A stretch of DNA of 64,000 nucleotides from Microbacterium sp. PM5 (GTDB lineage Bacteria > Actinomycetota > Actinomycetes > Actinomycetales > Microbacteriaceae), in the NCBI RefSeq assembly GCF_003293595.1, contig NZ_CP022162.1, positions 1,147,737 through 1,211,736 on the forward strand, in the 5' to 3' direction. The notes under the pieces are model-generated. The model was given only the letters and a program-made list of their open reading frames with translations, ran no database searches and had not been told where the DNA came from. Within the stretch, counting starts at the first letter, position 1; each line of letters starts with the position of its first letter. The translations under genes were made by a program, and so were the position numbers. Shown one piece after another: positions 48,782 to 58,099 of the stretch.

Positions 48782-49615
48782 TCAGTACGCCTGCAGCACG
48801 CCGAAGCTGAGCAGGATGATCAACAGGATGCCGAGCGCAAGCCGGTACAGCACGAACGGCAGGAAGCTGCCGCGCTTGAGGTAGCGCATCAGGAACGCGA
48901 TCACGGCGAGGCCCACCCCGAACGCGACGGCGGTCGCGACGCCGGTCTCGACCATCGTGTAGACCTGGTCGCCCGGATCCTTGATGGCCTGGATCAGCTC
49001 GTACAGGCCACTGCCGAAGACAGCGGGCACGGCGAGCAGGAACGCCACTTCCGCCGCCGCGGGCCGGGTGTAGCCGAGCGCCAGCCCCATCGTCGTGGTC
49101 GCCCCCGAGCGGGAGACGCCGGGGATGAGCGCCAGCATCTGCGCGAGGCCGAGGGAGAGGCCGTGTCCGTAGGTCAGGTCTTCCTCCGTGCGGGTGCGCC
49201 GTCCGAGAGCATCGGCGGCCCCCAGCAGGAGACCGAAGACGATGAGAACGGTGGCCACGAGCCAGAGGTTTCGGAACGTGTCGCGGATCACGTCCTGGAA
49301 GAGGTAGCCGGCGATGCCGATCGGGATGGTGCCGATGATGACGATCCATCCCATGCGCGCATCGGGGTCGTTGCGCGGCACGCGGCCGGTCAGCGACTTC
49401 GCCCACTGGGAGATGATCCGCACGATCTTGCCCCAGAAGTAGACGAGCACCGCGAGTTCGGTGCCGATCTGGGTGATGGCGGTGAAGGTCGCGCCGGGGT
49501 CTTCGGCGGACGGGAGGAACTCGCCCATGATGCGCAGGTGGGCACTGGAGGAGACGGGGAGAAACTCGGTGAGTCCCTGGACCAGGCCCAGGATGATCGC
49601 CTCGAACAGGTGCAT
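48782..49615 (-). CDS. uppP: undecaprenyl-diphosphatase
   Basis: Recycles undecaprenyl pyrophosphate for peptidoglycan and wall polymer synthesis; excess expression gives bacitracin resistance. The 277-residue integral membrane protein has about seven or eight helices. Catalytic motifs are [16 protein letters not shown] near residue 15 and [19 protein letters not shown] near 165. It abuts PAC2 with no spacing and is ten bases after the M20 peptidase gene on the same strand. Confidence 0.96.
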   Translation of the reverse strand: MHLFEAIILGLVQGLTEFLPVSSSAHLRIMGEFLPSAEDPGATFTAITQIGTELAVLVYFWGKIVRIISQWAKSLTGRVPRNDPDARMGWIVIIGTIPIGIAGYLFQDVIRDTFRNLWLVATVLIVFGLLLGAADALGRRTRTEEDLTYGHGLSLGLAQMLALIPGVSRSGATTTMGLALGYTRPAAAEVAFLLAVPAVFGSGLYELIQAIKDPGDQVYTMVETGVATAVAFGVGLAVIAFLMRYLKRGSFLPFVLYRLALGILLIILLSFGVLQAY

Positions 49616-49625
49616 GGGGGGCCTT

Positions 49626-50921
49626 TCAGTACGTGCGGATCAGATCGGTGAGCACGCGCTGCCCGAAGACCAACGCGTCGATGGGGACGCGTTCGTCCAC
49701 ACCGTGGAACATACCGGTGAAATCGAGATCCGTGGGAAGCCGCAGCGGCGCGAACCCGTATCCGGCGATGCCGAGCTCGGCGAGCGCCTTGTTGTCGGTC
49801 CCGCCGCCCATGAGATACGGCAGAACGGGGACGCCCGGGTCATGACGCTCGAGGGCCCCGACCATCGCGTCCACGAGCTCCCCCGCGAAGGGCACCTCGA
49901 GCCCGATGTCGCGATGCGAGACCTCGACGACGACGTCCTCGCCCACGATCCGCTGGATCTCGGCGAGCACGCGTTCTTCCTGCCCCGGAAGGGTGCGCAC
50001 ATCGATCGTGGCGACCGCGGCATCCGGGATCACGTTGTGCTTGTAGCCGGCGGCGAGACCGGTCGGGTTGGTCGTCGTGCGGAACGTGGAGCGGAGGAAG
50101 CCGGATGCCGGTCCGGTCGCGTCCGCCACGGCATCCGGATCCCGCGGGTCGGCGCCGCACAGCGCCGCCAGGCCGTCGACCGTCTGACGCGTCGTCGCGG
50201 TCAGCTCCAACGGCCACGACGAGCGGCCGAGCGCGGCCACCGCCTCCGCGAGACGCGTGACCGCGTTGTCCGGGTGGAAGCGGCTGCCGTGCCCGGCTGC
50301 GCCGCGAGCGCGAAGGCGCAGCCAGACCAGCGCCTTCTCGCCCACCTGCAGGAGGTACGCGCGTCGCTCGCCCACCGGGATGGAGTAGCCGCCGACCTCG
50401 CTGATGGCCTCGGTCGCCCCCGCGAACCACTCGGGCCGGTCGCGGACGACGAGCTGAGAGCCCTCGACGCCGCCGTTCTCCTCGTCGGCGAAGAACGTGA
50501 CGATGAGATCGCGGGCGGGCTGCTCCCCCGCCCGCAGCAGATCGGCGACGGAGGTGAGGATCATGGCATCCATGTCCTTCATGTCCACCGCACCGCGTCC
50601 CCACAGCATCCCGTCCTTCACGACGCCGCCGAAGGGATCGACGCTCCAGTCCTCGGCGACGGCCGGAACCACGTCGAGGTGGCCGTGCAGGACGAGGGCG
50701 GGCTTGTCGCGGTCGCGGCCGGGCACGCGGACGCTCAGGTTCGTGCGTCGCGGGATGGGCTCGTAGTACTCGGGACGCAGGCCGAGCGCCTCGAGGTAGG
50801 CGCCCACGTACTCGGCGGCCTCTCGCTCCCCGTGCGCGCGCCCCTCGCCGAAGTTGGTGGTGTCGAAGCGGATCAGGTCGCGCGCGACGCGGGCGACCTC
50901 GGGCAGTTCGGAGGAGGACAT
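49626..50921 (-). CDS. M20/M25/M40 family metallopeptidase
   Basis: A 431-residue zinc carboxypeptidase-like enzyme with a lid domain inserted near 200-310. Zinc ligands and catalytic residues appear in [26 protein letters not shown] and [10 protein letters not shown]; the last ligand region is near [10 protein letters not shown]. The cytoplasmic protein likely removes single residues from short peptides or deacylates amino acids. The start ATG 50921 is supported by the family-like N terminus; the frame extends upstream only into the terminator of the tRNA gene. Confidence 0.92.
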   Translation of the reverse strand: MSSSELPEVARVARDLIRFDTTNFGEGRAHGEREAAEYVGAYLEALGLRPEYYEPIPRRTNLSVRVPGRDRDKPALVLHGHLDVVPAVAEDWSVDPFGGVVKDGMLWGRGAVDMKDMDAMILTSVADLLRAGEQPARDLIVTFFADEENGGVEGSQLVVRDRPEWFAGATEAISEVGGYSIPVGERRAYLLQVGEKALVWLRLRARGAAGHGSRFHPDNAVTRLAEAVAALGRSSWPLELTATTRQTVDGLAALCGADPRDPDAVADATGPASGFLRSTFRTTTNPTGLAAGYKHNVIPDAAVATIDVRTLPGQEERVLAEIQRIVGEDVVVEVSHRDIGLEVPFAGELVDAMVGALERHDPGVPVLPYLMGGGTDNKALAELGIAGYGFAPLRLPTDLDFTGMFHGVDERVPIDALVFGQRVLTDLIRTY

Positions 50922-50984
50922 GCCTCCACGGTAGCGCTCCCGACACCACGATCCGAGAGCGGAGGACACGTCTGGAGACAAAAG

Positions 50985-51010
50985 AAAAAGGCCCCTGACG
51001 GGACCTTTTT
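50985..51010 (-). terminator. intrinsic terminator of tRNA-Leu(GAG)
   Basis: Read on the minus strand, an A-stretch, a GC stem and five terminal T residues flank a short loop (arms 50985-50995 and 51000-51010 with one mismatch). It lies eight bases beyond the tRNA 3' end and is one of the few hairpins here with a real T-run. Confidence 0.75.
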
Positions 51011-51017
51011 CCTTCTG

Positions 51018-51102
51018 TGCGCGAGGGGGGACTTGAACCCCCACGCCCTATACGGGCACTAGCACCTCAAGCTAGCGCGTCTACCTATTCCGCCACCCGC
51101 GC
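51018..51102 (-). tRNA. tRNA-Leu (anticodon GAG)
   Basis: An 85-nt class II tRNA on the minus strand, without encoded CCA. The acceptor GCGCGGG pairs with CTCGCGC (one G-T), discriminator A. The anticodon loop TTGAGGT between CTAGC-type stems gives GAG, reading CUC. A long variable arm (TGCCCGTATAGGGC) and the T arm GGGGG-TTCAAGT-CCCCC are clear. It is a separate gene from tRNA-Leu(CAA) at 19457 and is not associated with an insertion. Confidence 0.95.
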
Positions 51103-51175
51103 AGGTGGTTTTCGGTTTCGCAACCGAAGATCGACAGTACCAGATTCCGAGCCAGACGCGGAATCGGTGCCGGGC

Positions 51176-52264
51176 TCAGCCCGCCGAGACGCCGAAGAGC
51201 AGACCGAGGACGTACGTCACCGCAGCGGCCCCGAAACCGATCGCCAGCTGCCGCAGCCCTCGTCGCAGGGGCGGCGCCCCCGAGAGCAGTCCCACCATGG
51301 CTCCCGTGCCCAGCAGCGCCGTCCCGACGAGCACGAGGGCCAGGACGACGGCGGGGAGCCCGCTGAGCCCGAAGATCCAGGGCAGCACCGGGATGATCGC
51401 GCCGGACGCGAAGAAGAGGAAACTCGACCCGGCGGCGCCCAGAGCACTGCCGACCACTTCGTGATCGGCGCCGGCGGCGCGATGCAACCGGTATGGCTGG
51501 CTGCGGTCGGCGGCCTGAGCGGCTGCGATGATCTGGCGCGCACGCTCGTGCGCATCGCGTTCACCCAGACCGCGCGCTCGATAGACCAAGGCGAGCTCGT
51601 TCGCATCAAGATCGAGGTCCGGCAGCACATGGTCGGCGTAGTCGCTCGGCTCGGTCGCATCCAGCAGTTCCCGCTGCGAGCGCACCGACACGTACTCCCC
51701 TGCGCCCATGGACAGAGCACCGGCGAGAAGGCCGGCGACGCCGCTGAACAACACGAACTGCGCCCCCACGCCGGTGGCGCCGATACCCATCACCAGAGCG
51801 AGGTTGGAGACGAGGCCGTCGTTGGCGCCGAAGACGGCCGCGCGGAACGTGCCCGACAGCCGCCGCCGTCCTCGCGCCGCCAGGCCGCGCACGACCTCGC
51901 GGTGGATCTTCTCGTCGGCGACCATGCGTGCGGTGGCGAACGGTTCACTGTCGTACGGCGAGCGTCCTTCCGCGTTCTGCGCCAGAGCGAGCACGAAGAT
52001 CGAGCCGAACCTCCGGGCCATCCAACCCAGAAACACCGAGCCGATGCCCGGAGACGGCAACCGCGACGGTTCGCCGCCCAGCAGCTCGAGCCAGTGCGCC
52101 TCGTGGCGCCCCTCGGCTTCGGCAAGGGCCAGCAGGATCTCGCGCTCCTCGCCCTCCCGACGCTGGGCGAGGTCGCGGTAGACCTGGGCCTCCGCGCGCT
52201 CGTCGGCGAGATAGCGCGCCCAGCGGCGGCGGTCACGGGAGGTGGGCTCCGAACGCGTGGTCAC
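51176..52264 (-). CDS. ferritin-like/VIT1 fusion membrane protein, putative metal transporter
   Basis: A 362-residue fusion. Residues ~15-135 form a rubrerythrin/ferritin-like four-helix domain with EAQVYRDLA, EEREILLALAEAEGRHEAHW and ADEKIHREVV (Glu/His metal ligands). Residues ~140-362 are a VIT1/CCC1 domain with FGANDGLVSNLALVMGIGATG, SMGAGEYVSVRSQREL and three C-terminal helices. The architecture resembles MbfA-like ferritin-transporter proteins that export iron. A role in Fe/Mn efflux is inferred. Start GTG 52264. Confidence 0.88.
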   Translation of the reverse strand: MTTRSEPTSRDRRRWARYLADERAEAQVYRDLAQRREGEEREILLALAEAEGRHEAHWLELLGGEPSRLPSPGIGSVFLGWMARRFGSIFVLALAQNAEGRSPYDSEPFATARMVADEKIHREVVRGLAARGRRRLSGTFRAAVFGANDGLVSNLALVMGIGATGVGAQFVLFSGVAGLLAGALSMGAGEYVSVRSQRELLDATEPSDYADHVLPDLDLDANELALVYRARGLGERDAHERARQIIAAAQAADRSQPYRLHRAAGADHEVVGSALGAAGSSFLFFASGAIIPVLPWIFGLSGLPAVVLALVLVGTALLGTGAMVGLLSGAPPLRRGLRQLAIGFGAAAVTYVLGLLFGVSAG

Positions 52265-52275
52265 GGGATCCCACG

Positions 52276-52803
52276 CTAGCCGCGGCGGCGGCGGCGCAGA
52301 GCGCGGCCGCCGCGATTGCCAGCTTTTCGGACGTCCGAACCGCGCGTGAGATGCGCGATGAGCCCGCGCTCACCACGGCGCATGATCAGTGTGTGCGCCG
52401 CCGCGAAGACCGGTCGCAGCACGGGAGCGGTCAGACGCATCCAACGACGCGTCGCGGACACCTCCCAGACCCAGGTCAGACGCGCGCCGGTCGCGGGAGC
52501 CGACGCAGGGGCGAGGTGAACACTGCCCTTCCCGACCAGGTCTCCCTCGCTCACCGCCGCCAGCCGCCGCGCCGGCACGAGATCGGTGACGGTGAGCACG
52601 ACGCGCAGGCGGTAGCCCCAGGGACTGCGAACGCGCAGATGCACGATGTCCCCCGGCGCGAGGGCGGTCCTCCGCGGCTCGAGGCGCACCGCCGGCCACC
52701 ACGGCACCTCGCCCGCCATCAGGGCGGCCTCGCACCGCGCCCAGCACTCCTCCACCGAGACCGGCAGGAGCCAGTGCGACGTGAAGGAGTATTCCTGCGG
52801 CAT
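52276..52803 (-). CDS. SRPBCC (polyketide cyclase-like) domain protein
   Basis: A 175-residue START/SRPBCC fold: the N-terminal SHWLLPVSVEECWARCEAAL, the strand VPWWPAVRLEP, the edge VHLRVRSPWGYRLRVVLTV, and ARLTWVWEVSA in the C-terminal helix. It ends in an Arg-rich tail (RGGRALRRRRRG). Members bind hydrophobic ligands; no ligand can be assigned. ATG 52803 begins the conserved fold; the frame is open further upstream but inside the helicase. Confidence 0.8.
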   Translation of the reverse strand: MPQEYSFTSHWLLPVSVEECWARCEAALMAGEVPWWPAVRLEPRRTALAPGDIVHLRVRSPWGYRLRVVLTVTDLVPARRLAAVSEGDLVGKGSVHLAPASAPATGARLTWVWEVSATRRWMRLTAPVLRPVFAAAHTLIMRRGERGLIAHLTRGSDVRKAGNRGGRALRRRRRG

Positions 52804-52834
52804 GCGCGCGAGTGTACGCGCCGGCGGCGGGAGC

Positions 52835-54673
52835 TCAGGAGCGCACGCGCGAGCGCAGCACCTCGATCCGCGCCTGCAGCTGAGCGACCGTCGCTCGCGC
52901 GACCTCCGGGCCGCCGCAGATGCGGCGCAGCTCGGCATGCACGGCTCCGTGCGGCTCTCCGCTCTGGCGGGCATAGAGTCCGACGAGGCTGTTGAGCAGC
53001 TGACGCTGTTCGCGCAGGGTGCGGTGCAGCGCCGGCGGGAGCGCGCCGTCGGCGTCCACCGCCTCCGTGGCGACCGTTCCTTCTTTCGCTTCTCGGGCAC
53101 GACGGTGCCGGCTCTGACGCGACTGGCGCTGCATGAGAAGTTCGTGCACATGCTCGGGTTCGAGCAGCCCCGGCAACCCCAGGAACTCCTCCTCCTCCGG
53201 GGTGCCCGGCACCGCCAGCTGGCCGAACTCCTTGCCGTCGTAGAGCACACGGTCGAAGTGGGCGACCGAGCCGAGCGCCTGGTAGGAGAACTCCTGTTCC
53301 AGCTCGTCCGAGGCTTTGTCTTCGCGCTCCGCCTCGGCGAGCAGAGTGTCTTCGAGCCCGTCGTCGTCGCCGCCCTCGCGGTCGAGAGCGTGGTCGCGCT
53401 CGCGCTCCATCTCCCCGGCGAGCGTGAGCAGCACCGGCACGTTGGGAAGGAAGACGGATGCCGACTCGCCCCGGCGCCTGGCCCGCACGAAGCGGCCGAT
53501 CGCCTGCGCGAAGAACAGCGGCGTCGACGCGCTCGTGGCATAGACACCGACCGCGAGGCGAGGAACGTCGACGCCTTCTGACACCATGCGCACGGCCACC
53601 ATCCAGCGGGTCGTCGCCGTGCCGAACGTCTCGATGCGGCCCGAGGCGGCCTTGTCGTCGGAGAGCACGACGGTCGGCGCCTCGCCGGTGATCTCGCGCA
53701 GGATCGCGGCGTACGCGCGCGCCGCCGTCTGATCCGTGGCGATCACCAGTCCCCCGGCATCCGGGACGTCCTGGCGCACCTCGCTCAGCCGGCGGTCGGC
53801 GCTGCGCAGCACCGCGGGGATCCAGTCGCCCTCCGGATCGAGGGCGGTGCGCCAGGCCTGGGCGGTCACGTCCTTGGTGTTGTCCTGACCGAGGTGGGCT
53901 TCCAGCTCGTCGCCGGCCTTCGTGCGCCAGCGCATCTTGCCGGCGTAGACGAGGAACAGCACGGGACGCACGACGCCGTCCGCGAGCGCGCGCCCGTAGC
54001 CGTAGTTGTAGTCGGTGCGCGAGAGGCGGATGCCCTTCTCGTTCGGGTGGTACTCGACGAACGGGATCGGTGCCGTGTCGCTGCGAAACGGTGTGCCCGA
54101 CAGCAGGAGGCGGCGCGTCGCGCGACCATATGCCTCGCGCAGCGCATCGCCCCAGCTGAGCGCGTCACCGCCGTGGTGCACCTCGTCGAGGATCACGAGC
54201 GTGCGCGCGTCCATCGTCAGACGTTGATGCACCGACGCCTTCACGGCGACCTGAGCGTAGGTGACGGCGACGCCGTGGAAATGACGAGCGGGCGCGCTCT
54301 GACGGTTGGTGAACCGCGGGTCGAGTCGGATGCCGACACGAGCTGCCGCATCTGCCCATTGGGTCTTCAGGTGCTCGGTGGGCGCGACCACGACGAGGCG
54401 GTCCACGATGCCGCGACGCAGCAGTTCACTCGCCAGACGCAGGGCGAAGGTCGTCTTGCCGGCGCCCGGGGTCGCGGCGGCGAGGAAGTCGCGCGGTCCG
54501 GAACCCACGCCGTCCGGTCCGTCGGCGGAGAAGTACGCCTCGAGCGCTTCGGCCTGCCACGCGCGGAGATTCTGCGCCGTTCCCCAGGGGGCGCGCTGCG
54601 GGAAGGCGGGCGAAAGGTGTTCGGCGGCGAAGCTGCCGAAGTGCTCCTGTCCTCGCTCGTCCGTCCCGTCCAC
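52835..54673 (-). CDS. DEAD/DEAH-box SF2 helicase (putative DNA/RNA helicase)
   Basis: A 612-residue helicase. Motif I is AATPGAGKTTFALRLASE (near 65), motif II is VILDEVHHGG (DEVH), motif III is LLLSGTPFRSD, and the second RecA domain includes GVYATSASTPLFFAQAIGRFVR with VRARRRGES (motif VI-like). A Glu/Asp-rich insertion (around 440-480) and a C-terminal helical tail of ~150 residues follow, which may be coiled coil. It resembles the restriction-type ResIII/UvrB-like helicase subfamily of actinobacteria. The function is unknown. GTG 54673 is preferred over the longer ATG. Confidence 0.82.
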   Translation of the reverse strand: MDGTDERGQEHFGSFAAEHLSPAFPQRAPWGTAQNLRAWQAEALEAYFSADGPDGVGSGPRDFLAAATPGAGKTTFALRLASELLRRGIVDRLVVVAPTEHLKTQWADAAARVGIRLDPRFTNRQSAPARHFHGVAVTYAQVAVKASVHQRLTMDARTLVILDEVHHGGDALSWGDALREAYGRATRRLLLSGTPFRSDTAPIPFVEYHPNEKGIRLSRTDYNYGYGRALADGVVRPVLFLVYAGKMRWRTKAGDELEAHLGQDNTKDVTAQAWRTALDPEGDWIPAVLRSADRRLSEVRQDVPDAGGLVIATDQTAARAYAAILREITGEAPTVVLSDDKAASGRIETFGTATTRWMVAVRMVSEGVDVPRLAVGVYATSASTPLFFAQAIGRFVRARRRGESASVFLPNVPVLLTLAGEMERERDHALDREGGDDDGLEDTLLAEAEREDKASDELEQEFSYQALGSVAHFDRVLYDGKEFGQLAVPGTPEEEEFLGLPGLLEPEHVHELLMQRQSRQSRHRRAREAKEGTVATEAVDADGALPPALHRTLREQRQLLNSLVGLYARQSGEPHGAVHAELRRICGGPEVARATVAQLQARIEVLRSRVRS

Positions 54674-54768
54674 GACTGACCACCCTAAACGACGCCTCCC
54701 CCACGGCGGCTCTCTGCGGGAAGGCCTCTGGCCGGTAGCCTCGAAGAAGACCACGAGTCAGGAGAGTC

Positions 54769-55641
54769 ATGCGCAGGAACGAAGCCACCCCCGACGAGCA
54801 CCGTTCGCCGTACATCCCCAACGAGAGCACGCACCCCTGGCGTCGCATGGTCTCGATCGGCGACTCCTTCACCGAAGGCATCGGCGACCCCATTCCCGGC
54901 ACGGCCGACGACCATCGGGGGTGGGCCGACCGCGTCGCCGAGGTGCTCGCCGCCCAGGTGGACGATTTCGCCTACGCCAACCTCGCCGTCCGGGGCAAGC
55001 TGATCGCGCAGATCATGGCCGATCAGGTCGAGCCCGCGCTCGCACTCAACCCCGACCTCATCACGTTCTCCGCCGGCGGAAACGACGTCCTGCGTCCCAA
55101 TGGAGACCCGGACGCCGTGGCGCAGCAGTTCGAGGATGCCGTCGCCCGGCTGAGTTCGCAGGGCGCGACGCTTCTCGTCTTCACCGGTGTGGACACCGAG
55201 TTCACGCCGGTGTTCCGCGGCATCCGCGGGCGCGTCGCCATCTACAACGAGAACATCCGGGCGATCGCCGACCGCTACGACTGCATCGTGGCCGACCAGT
55301 GGGCGCTGAAGGAGGTTCAAGACATGCGGTTCTTCGACGACGACCGCCTGCACTACAACGCTCTCGGACACCACGAGATCGCCCGCATGGTGTTGCGCGC
55401 GCTCAACGTGCCGAACGATCTGCAGCCGATGCAGCCCGATCCCCTGCCGCAGCTCACCTGGCGCGAGGCGCGCACCAACGACCTCGTCTGGGCGCGCACG
55501 CACTTCGTTCCCTGGGTGCTGCGTCGCCTTCGCCATCAGTCCTCGGGCGACAACATCACCGCGAAGCGCCCCGAGCCGCTTCCGGTCCTGGTGGAGGCCC
55601 CGGGCCGCGATCGCGCCGCGGGGCCGGACCGGCAGGCCTAA
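54769..55641 (+). CDS. SGNH/GDSL-family hydrolase (paralogue)
   Basis: A 290-residue hydrolase with the same blocks as the enzyme at 27778: SIGDSFTEGIGDP with the nucleophile Ser, ANLAVRGKLIAQ, SAGGNDVLRP with the oxyanion Asn and DDRLHYNALGHHEIA with the Asp-His dyad. A 30-residue hydrophilic N-terminal extension precedes the core. No signal peptide, so cytoplasmic. ATG 54769 follows a caggag stretch. It ends inside the convergent TrmH gene by four bases. Confidence 0.9.
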   Translation: MRRNEATPDEHRSPYIPNESTHPWRRMVSIGDSFTEGIGDPIPGTADDHRGWADRVAEVLAAQVDDFAYANLAVRGKLIAQIMADQVEPALALNPDLITFSAGGNDVLRPNGDPDAVAQQFEDAVARLSSQGATLLVFTGVDTEFTPVFRGIRGRVAIYNENIRAIADRYDCIVADQWALKEVQDMRFFDDDRLHYNALGHHEIARMVLRALNVPNDLQPMQPDPLPQLTWREARTNDLVWARTHFVPWVLRRLRHQSSGDNITAKRPEPLPVLVEAPGRDRAAGPDRQA

Positions 55642-56444
55642 CGCAACGCCCAGAGCGCGACCGCCGCCGCGGCGGCGACGTTCAGCGAATCCACGCCGCC
55701 CGCCATCGGGATCGTGACGACGGTGTCGGCCGCGGCCAGGGCCCGACGCGACAGCCCGTCGCCTTCGGCACCCAGAAGCAGCGCGACCTGCGGCGGGCGC
55801 GCAGCGGCGAACGCGTCGAGGGCCACCGCGTCGTCGGCGAGCGCGAGGGCGGCCAGGTGCAGCCCGGCATCGTGCAGCAGGTCGCGGCCGGCGCCCCATC
55901 CCCCGGCCGCGTCATCGGGAAGGCGGGTCCACGGCACCTGGAAGACCGTCCCCATGCTCACCCGGACGCTCCGACGGTAGAGAGGGTCCGCGCAGCGTTG
56001 CGTGACCAGGACGGCGTCCGCACCGAGGCCGGCGGCGGCGCGGAAGGCGGCTCCGACATTGGTGTGGTCGACGATGTCCTCCAGCACCAGCACCAGCCGC
56101 GCCCCGGCGACGACCTCGCCGACGGACGGCAGCACCGGCCGGTGCATCGCCGCGAGAGCTCCGCGGTGCACGGCGTAGCCGGTGAGACGCTCGGCCACGT
56201 CGTCATCGACCAGGTAGACGGGGGCGTCACCGGCGAGGGGCGCCGTGTCGTCGAGCCACTTCTGCTGCACCAGCACGGATCGTGGCCGATGACCGGCGGC
56301 GACGGCGCGGGCGATCACCTTCGACGACTCGGCGATGTAGAGACCGCCCGCCGGCTCCAGCACACGCCGCAGAGCGACGTCGGTGAGGTCGCGGTAGTCC
56401 GCGAGACGGTCGTCGGCAGGATCGTCGATGCGCACCACAGGCAT
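55638..56444 (-). CDS. SpoU/TrmH-family RNA 2'-O-methyltransferase
   Basis: A 268-residue SPOUT methyltransferase. The N-terminal substrate-binding domain has GGLYIAESSKVIARAVAAG. Motif 1 is VDHTNVGAAFRAAAGLGAD (Asn, Arg), motif 2 is LLLGAEGDGLSRRAL and motif 3 is VTIPMAGGVDSLNVAAAAA, forming the deep trefoil knot. It probably methylates a ribose 2'-OH in tRNA or rRNA; the site is unknown. ATG 56444. Confidence 0.9.
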   Translation of the reverse strand: MPVVRIDDPADDRLADYRDLTDVALRRVLEPAGGLYIAESSKVIARAVAAGHRPRSVLVQQKWLDDTAPLAGDAPVYLVDDDVAERLTGYAVHRGALAAMHRPVLPSVGEVVAGARLVLVLEDIVDHTNVGAAFRAAAGLGADAVLVTQRCADPLYRRSVRVSMGTVFQVPWTRLPDDAAGGWGAGRDLLHDAGLHLAALALADDAVALDAFAAARPPQVALLLGAEGDGLSRRALAAADTVVTIPMAGGVDSLNVAAAAAVALWALR

Positions 56445-56551
56445 CCGTCCATGCTGGCACGCCCCGGACGCCGCGGCGACGGACCAGCGTGTAACCTCCG
56501 CGAAAAGCGGGACGCGTAGTCTCGAAGAGGGAGTGTGGGAGGGAGGACGCC

Positions 56552-57427
56552 ATGTCGACGCTGCTGGATCACTCGTTCGAGGCCGGGCCGCACCTCGACC
56601 GTCAGGCGGCCGACGCGGTTGAGCGCGCCCTGGACGCCCTGTCCGGGCGGCGGATCGCGGTGCTCACCGGCGCGGGTGTGTCGACGGACTCCGGCATTCC
56701 CGACTATCGGGGCAAGGGTGCCCCCACGCGCACCCCGATGACGGCGCAGCAGTTTCTCTCCAGCGCCTCCTCGCGCCGACGCTACTGGGTCGGCAGCCAC
56801 CTGGGATGGCGGGCTTTCGCCGCCGCGCAGCCGAACGACGGCCATGTCGCCCTCGCCGAGCTGGAGAGCCGGGGCATCGCGAGCGGGGTCATCACCCAGA
56901 ACGTGGACGGCCTGCACGTGCGCGCGGGCAGCCGCCGTGTCGTCGAACTGCACGGCACGATGCGCCGCGTGCTCTGCACGCACTGCGGGCAGGTGTTCGA
57001 TCGCCGCGACCTGGCGGCGCGCGTCGAGGCGGACAACCCCTGGATCACGGTGCCGGACGCGGTCGAGCTGGGCCCCGACGGCGACGTCCTCCCCTCTTCC
57101 AGCGACGGCTTCGTCGTGCCGGATTGCAGCGTGTGCCACGGGATGCTCAAGCCCGACGTCGTCTTCTTCGGCGAGTACATCCCCGTCGCCAAGTTCACCG
57201 AGGCCGAGCAGCTGGTACAGACCAGCGAGGCCCTCGTCATCGCCGGCTCGTCTCTCGTCGTCAACTCCGGCATCCGACTGCTCGAGCGCGCCCGACGTCG
57301 CAAGCTCCCGGTCGTGATCGTCAACCGCGGCCAGACACGCGGCGATGCGCGGGCGACGGTCAAGATCGACGCGGGCACGACCGAAGTGCTGCGCGCGTTC
57401 GCCCGCGCGCTGCCGGCGGCGCGCTGA
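56552..57427 (+). CDS. NAD-dependent protein deacetylase, sirtuin (Sir2) family
   Basis: A 291-residue sirtuin that removes acyl groups from lysine using NAD, regulating for example acetyl-CoA synthetase. The NAD motif is LTGAGVSTDSGIPDYRG near 35, TQNVDGLH and ELHGTMRR contain the catalytic His, and the zinc knuckle is two CxxC pairs, LCTHCGQ and CSVCHG. The loop DVVFFGEYIP and SSLVVNSG complete the NAD fold. ATG 56552 follows gagggag. The histidine phosphatase follows 30 bases later on the same strand. Confidence 0.92.
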   Translation: MSTLLDHSFEAGPHLDRQAADAVERALDALSGRRIAVLTGAGVSTDSGIPDYRGKGAPTRTPMTAQQFLSSASSRRRYWVGSHLGWRAFAAAQPNDGHVALAELESRGIASGVITQNVDGLHVRAGSRRVVELHGTMRRVLCTHCGQVFDRRDLAARVEADNPWITVPDAVELGPDGDVLPSSSDGFVVPDCSVCHGMLKPDVVFFGEYIPVAKFTEAEQLVQTSEALVIAGSSLVVNSGIRLLERARRRKLPVVIVNRGQTRGDARATVKIDAGTTEVLRAFARALPAAR

Positions 57428-57457
57428 ACCCACGCCGACCTCGCCTAGGCTCGAAGC

Positions 57458-58066
57458 GTGACGACCCTCATCCTCGTGCGCCACGGCGAGACGGACTGGA
57501 ACGCGATGCGACGCATCCAGGGCTCCACCGACATCCCCCTCAACGACACCGGCCGCGCTCAGGCGCGAGAGGTCGCCGAGCGACTTCAGCAGGAGCTCTC
57601 GGCGGTCGGGCCCGTGGTCGTCGCCTCGAGCGATCTGTCGCGCGCCGTCGAGACCGCTCGGATCATCGCCGCCACTCTGGCAGTGCCGGCGCCGCGAACC
57701 TACCGGCAGCTGCGCGAACGTTCGTACGGCATCGCCGAGGGCGCGAGCGTTGAGGAGTTCCGCGACCGGTGGGGATCGTGGGCCGAGGCAGAGGTGCCGG
57801 AGGCGGAGACCTGGCCGCAGGTGCGCCGCCGCGCGCTCGCGGGTCTCCAGCGCGCCGTCCGAGACGCCCGCCGCGACGCCGCACCGCAGGCGCCCACCGT
57901 GGTCGTCGTCTCCCACGGCGCCCTCATCCGCGAGGTCATCCGGCACGCGTCTGCCGGTGCGTTCCCGCTCGAGGGCGAGCGTCTGGCCAACGCGTCCACG
58001 CATCGCTTCCTCGTGGAGCGCGACCGTCTCAGCGTGCAGTCCTACGCCGCGATCCCGATGACCTGA
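57458..58066 (+). CDS. histidine phosphatase-superfamily (phosphoglycerate mutase-like) protein
   Basis: A 202-residue protein with the RHG motif at the N terminus (LVRHGETDWNAMRRIQG, phosphohistidine), the second catalytic His in VVSHGALIREV and LRERSYGIAEGAS. The activity may be a phosphatase rather than mutase, and the substrate is not evident. GTG 57458 begins the family-conserved sequence. It likely shares a transcript with the sirtuin. Confidence 0.87.
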   Translation: MTTLILVRHGETDWNAMRRIQGSTDIPLNDTGRAQAREVAERLQQELSAVGPVVVASSDLSRAVETARIIAATLAVPAPRTYRQLRERSYGIAEGASVEEFRDRWGSWAEAEVPEAETWPQVRRRALAGLQRAVRDARRDAAPQAPTVVVVSHGALIREVIRHASAGAFPLEGERLANASTHRFLVERDRLSVQSYAAIPMT

Positions 58067-58099
58067 CCTCCGCGCGATCCCTCCGTGGATGCCGCGGCA

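Noticed and set aside
52804..53547. Longer version of the SRPBCC protein reaching 53547
   Set aside because: The extra part runs antiparallel-frame through the helicase gene, on the same strand but another frame, and has no domain similarity; the fold begins at 52803.
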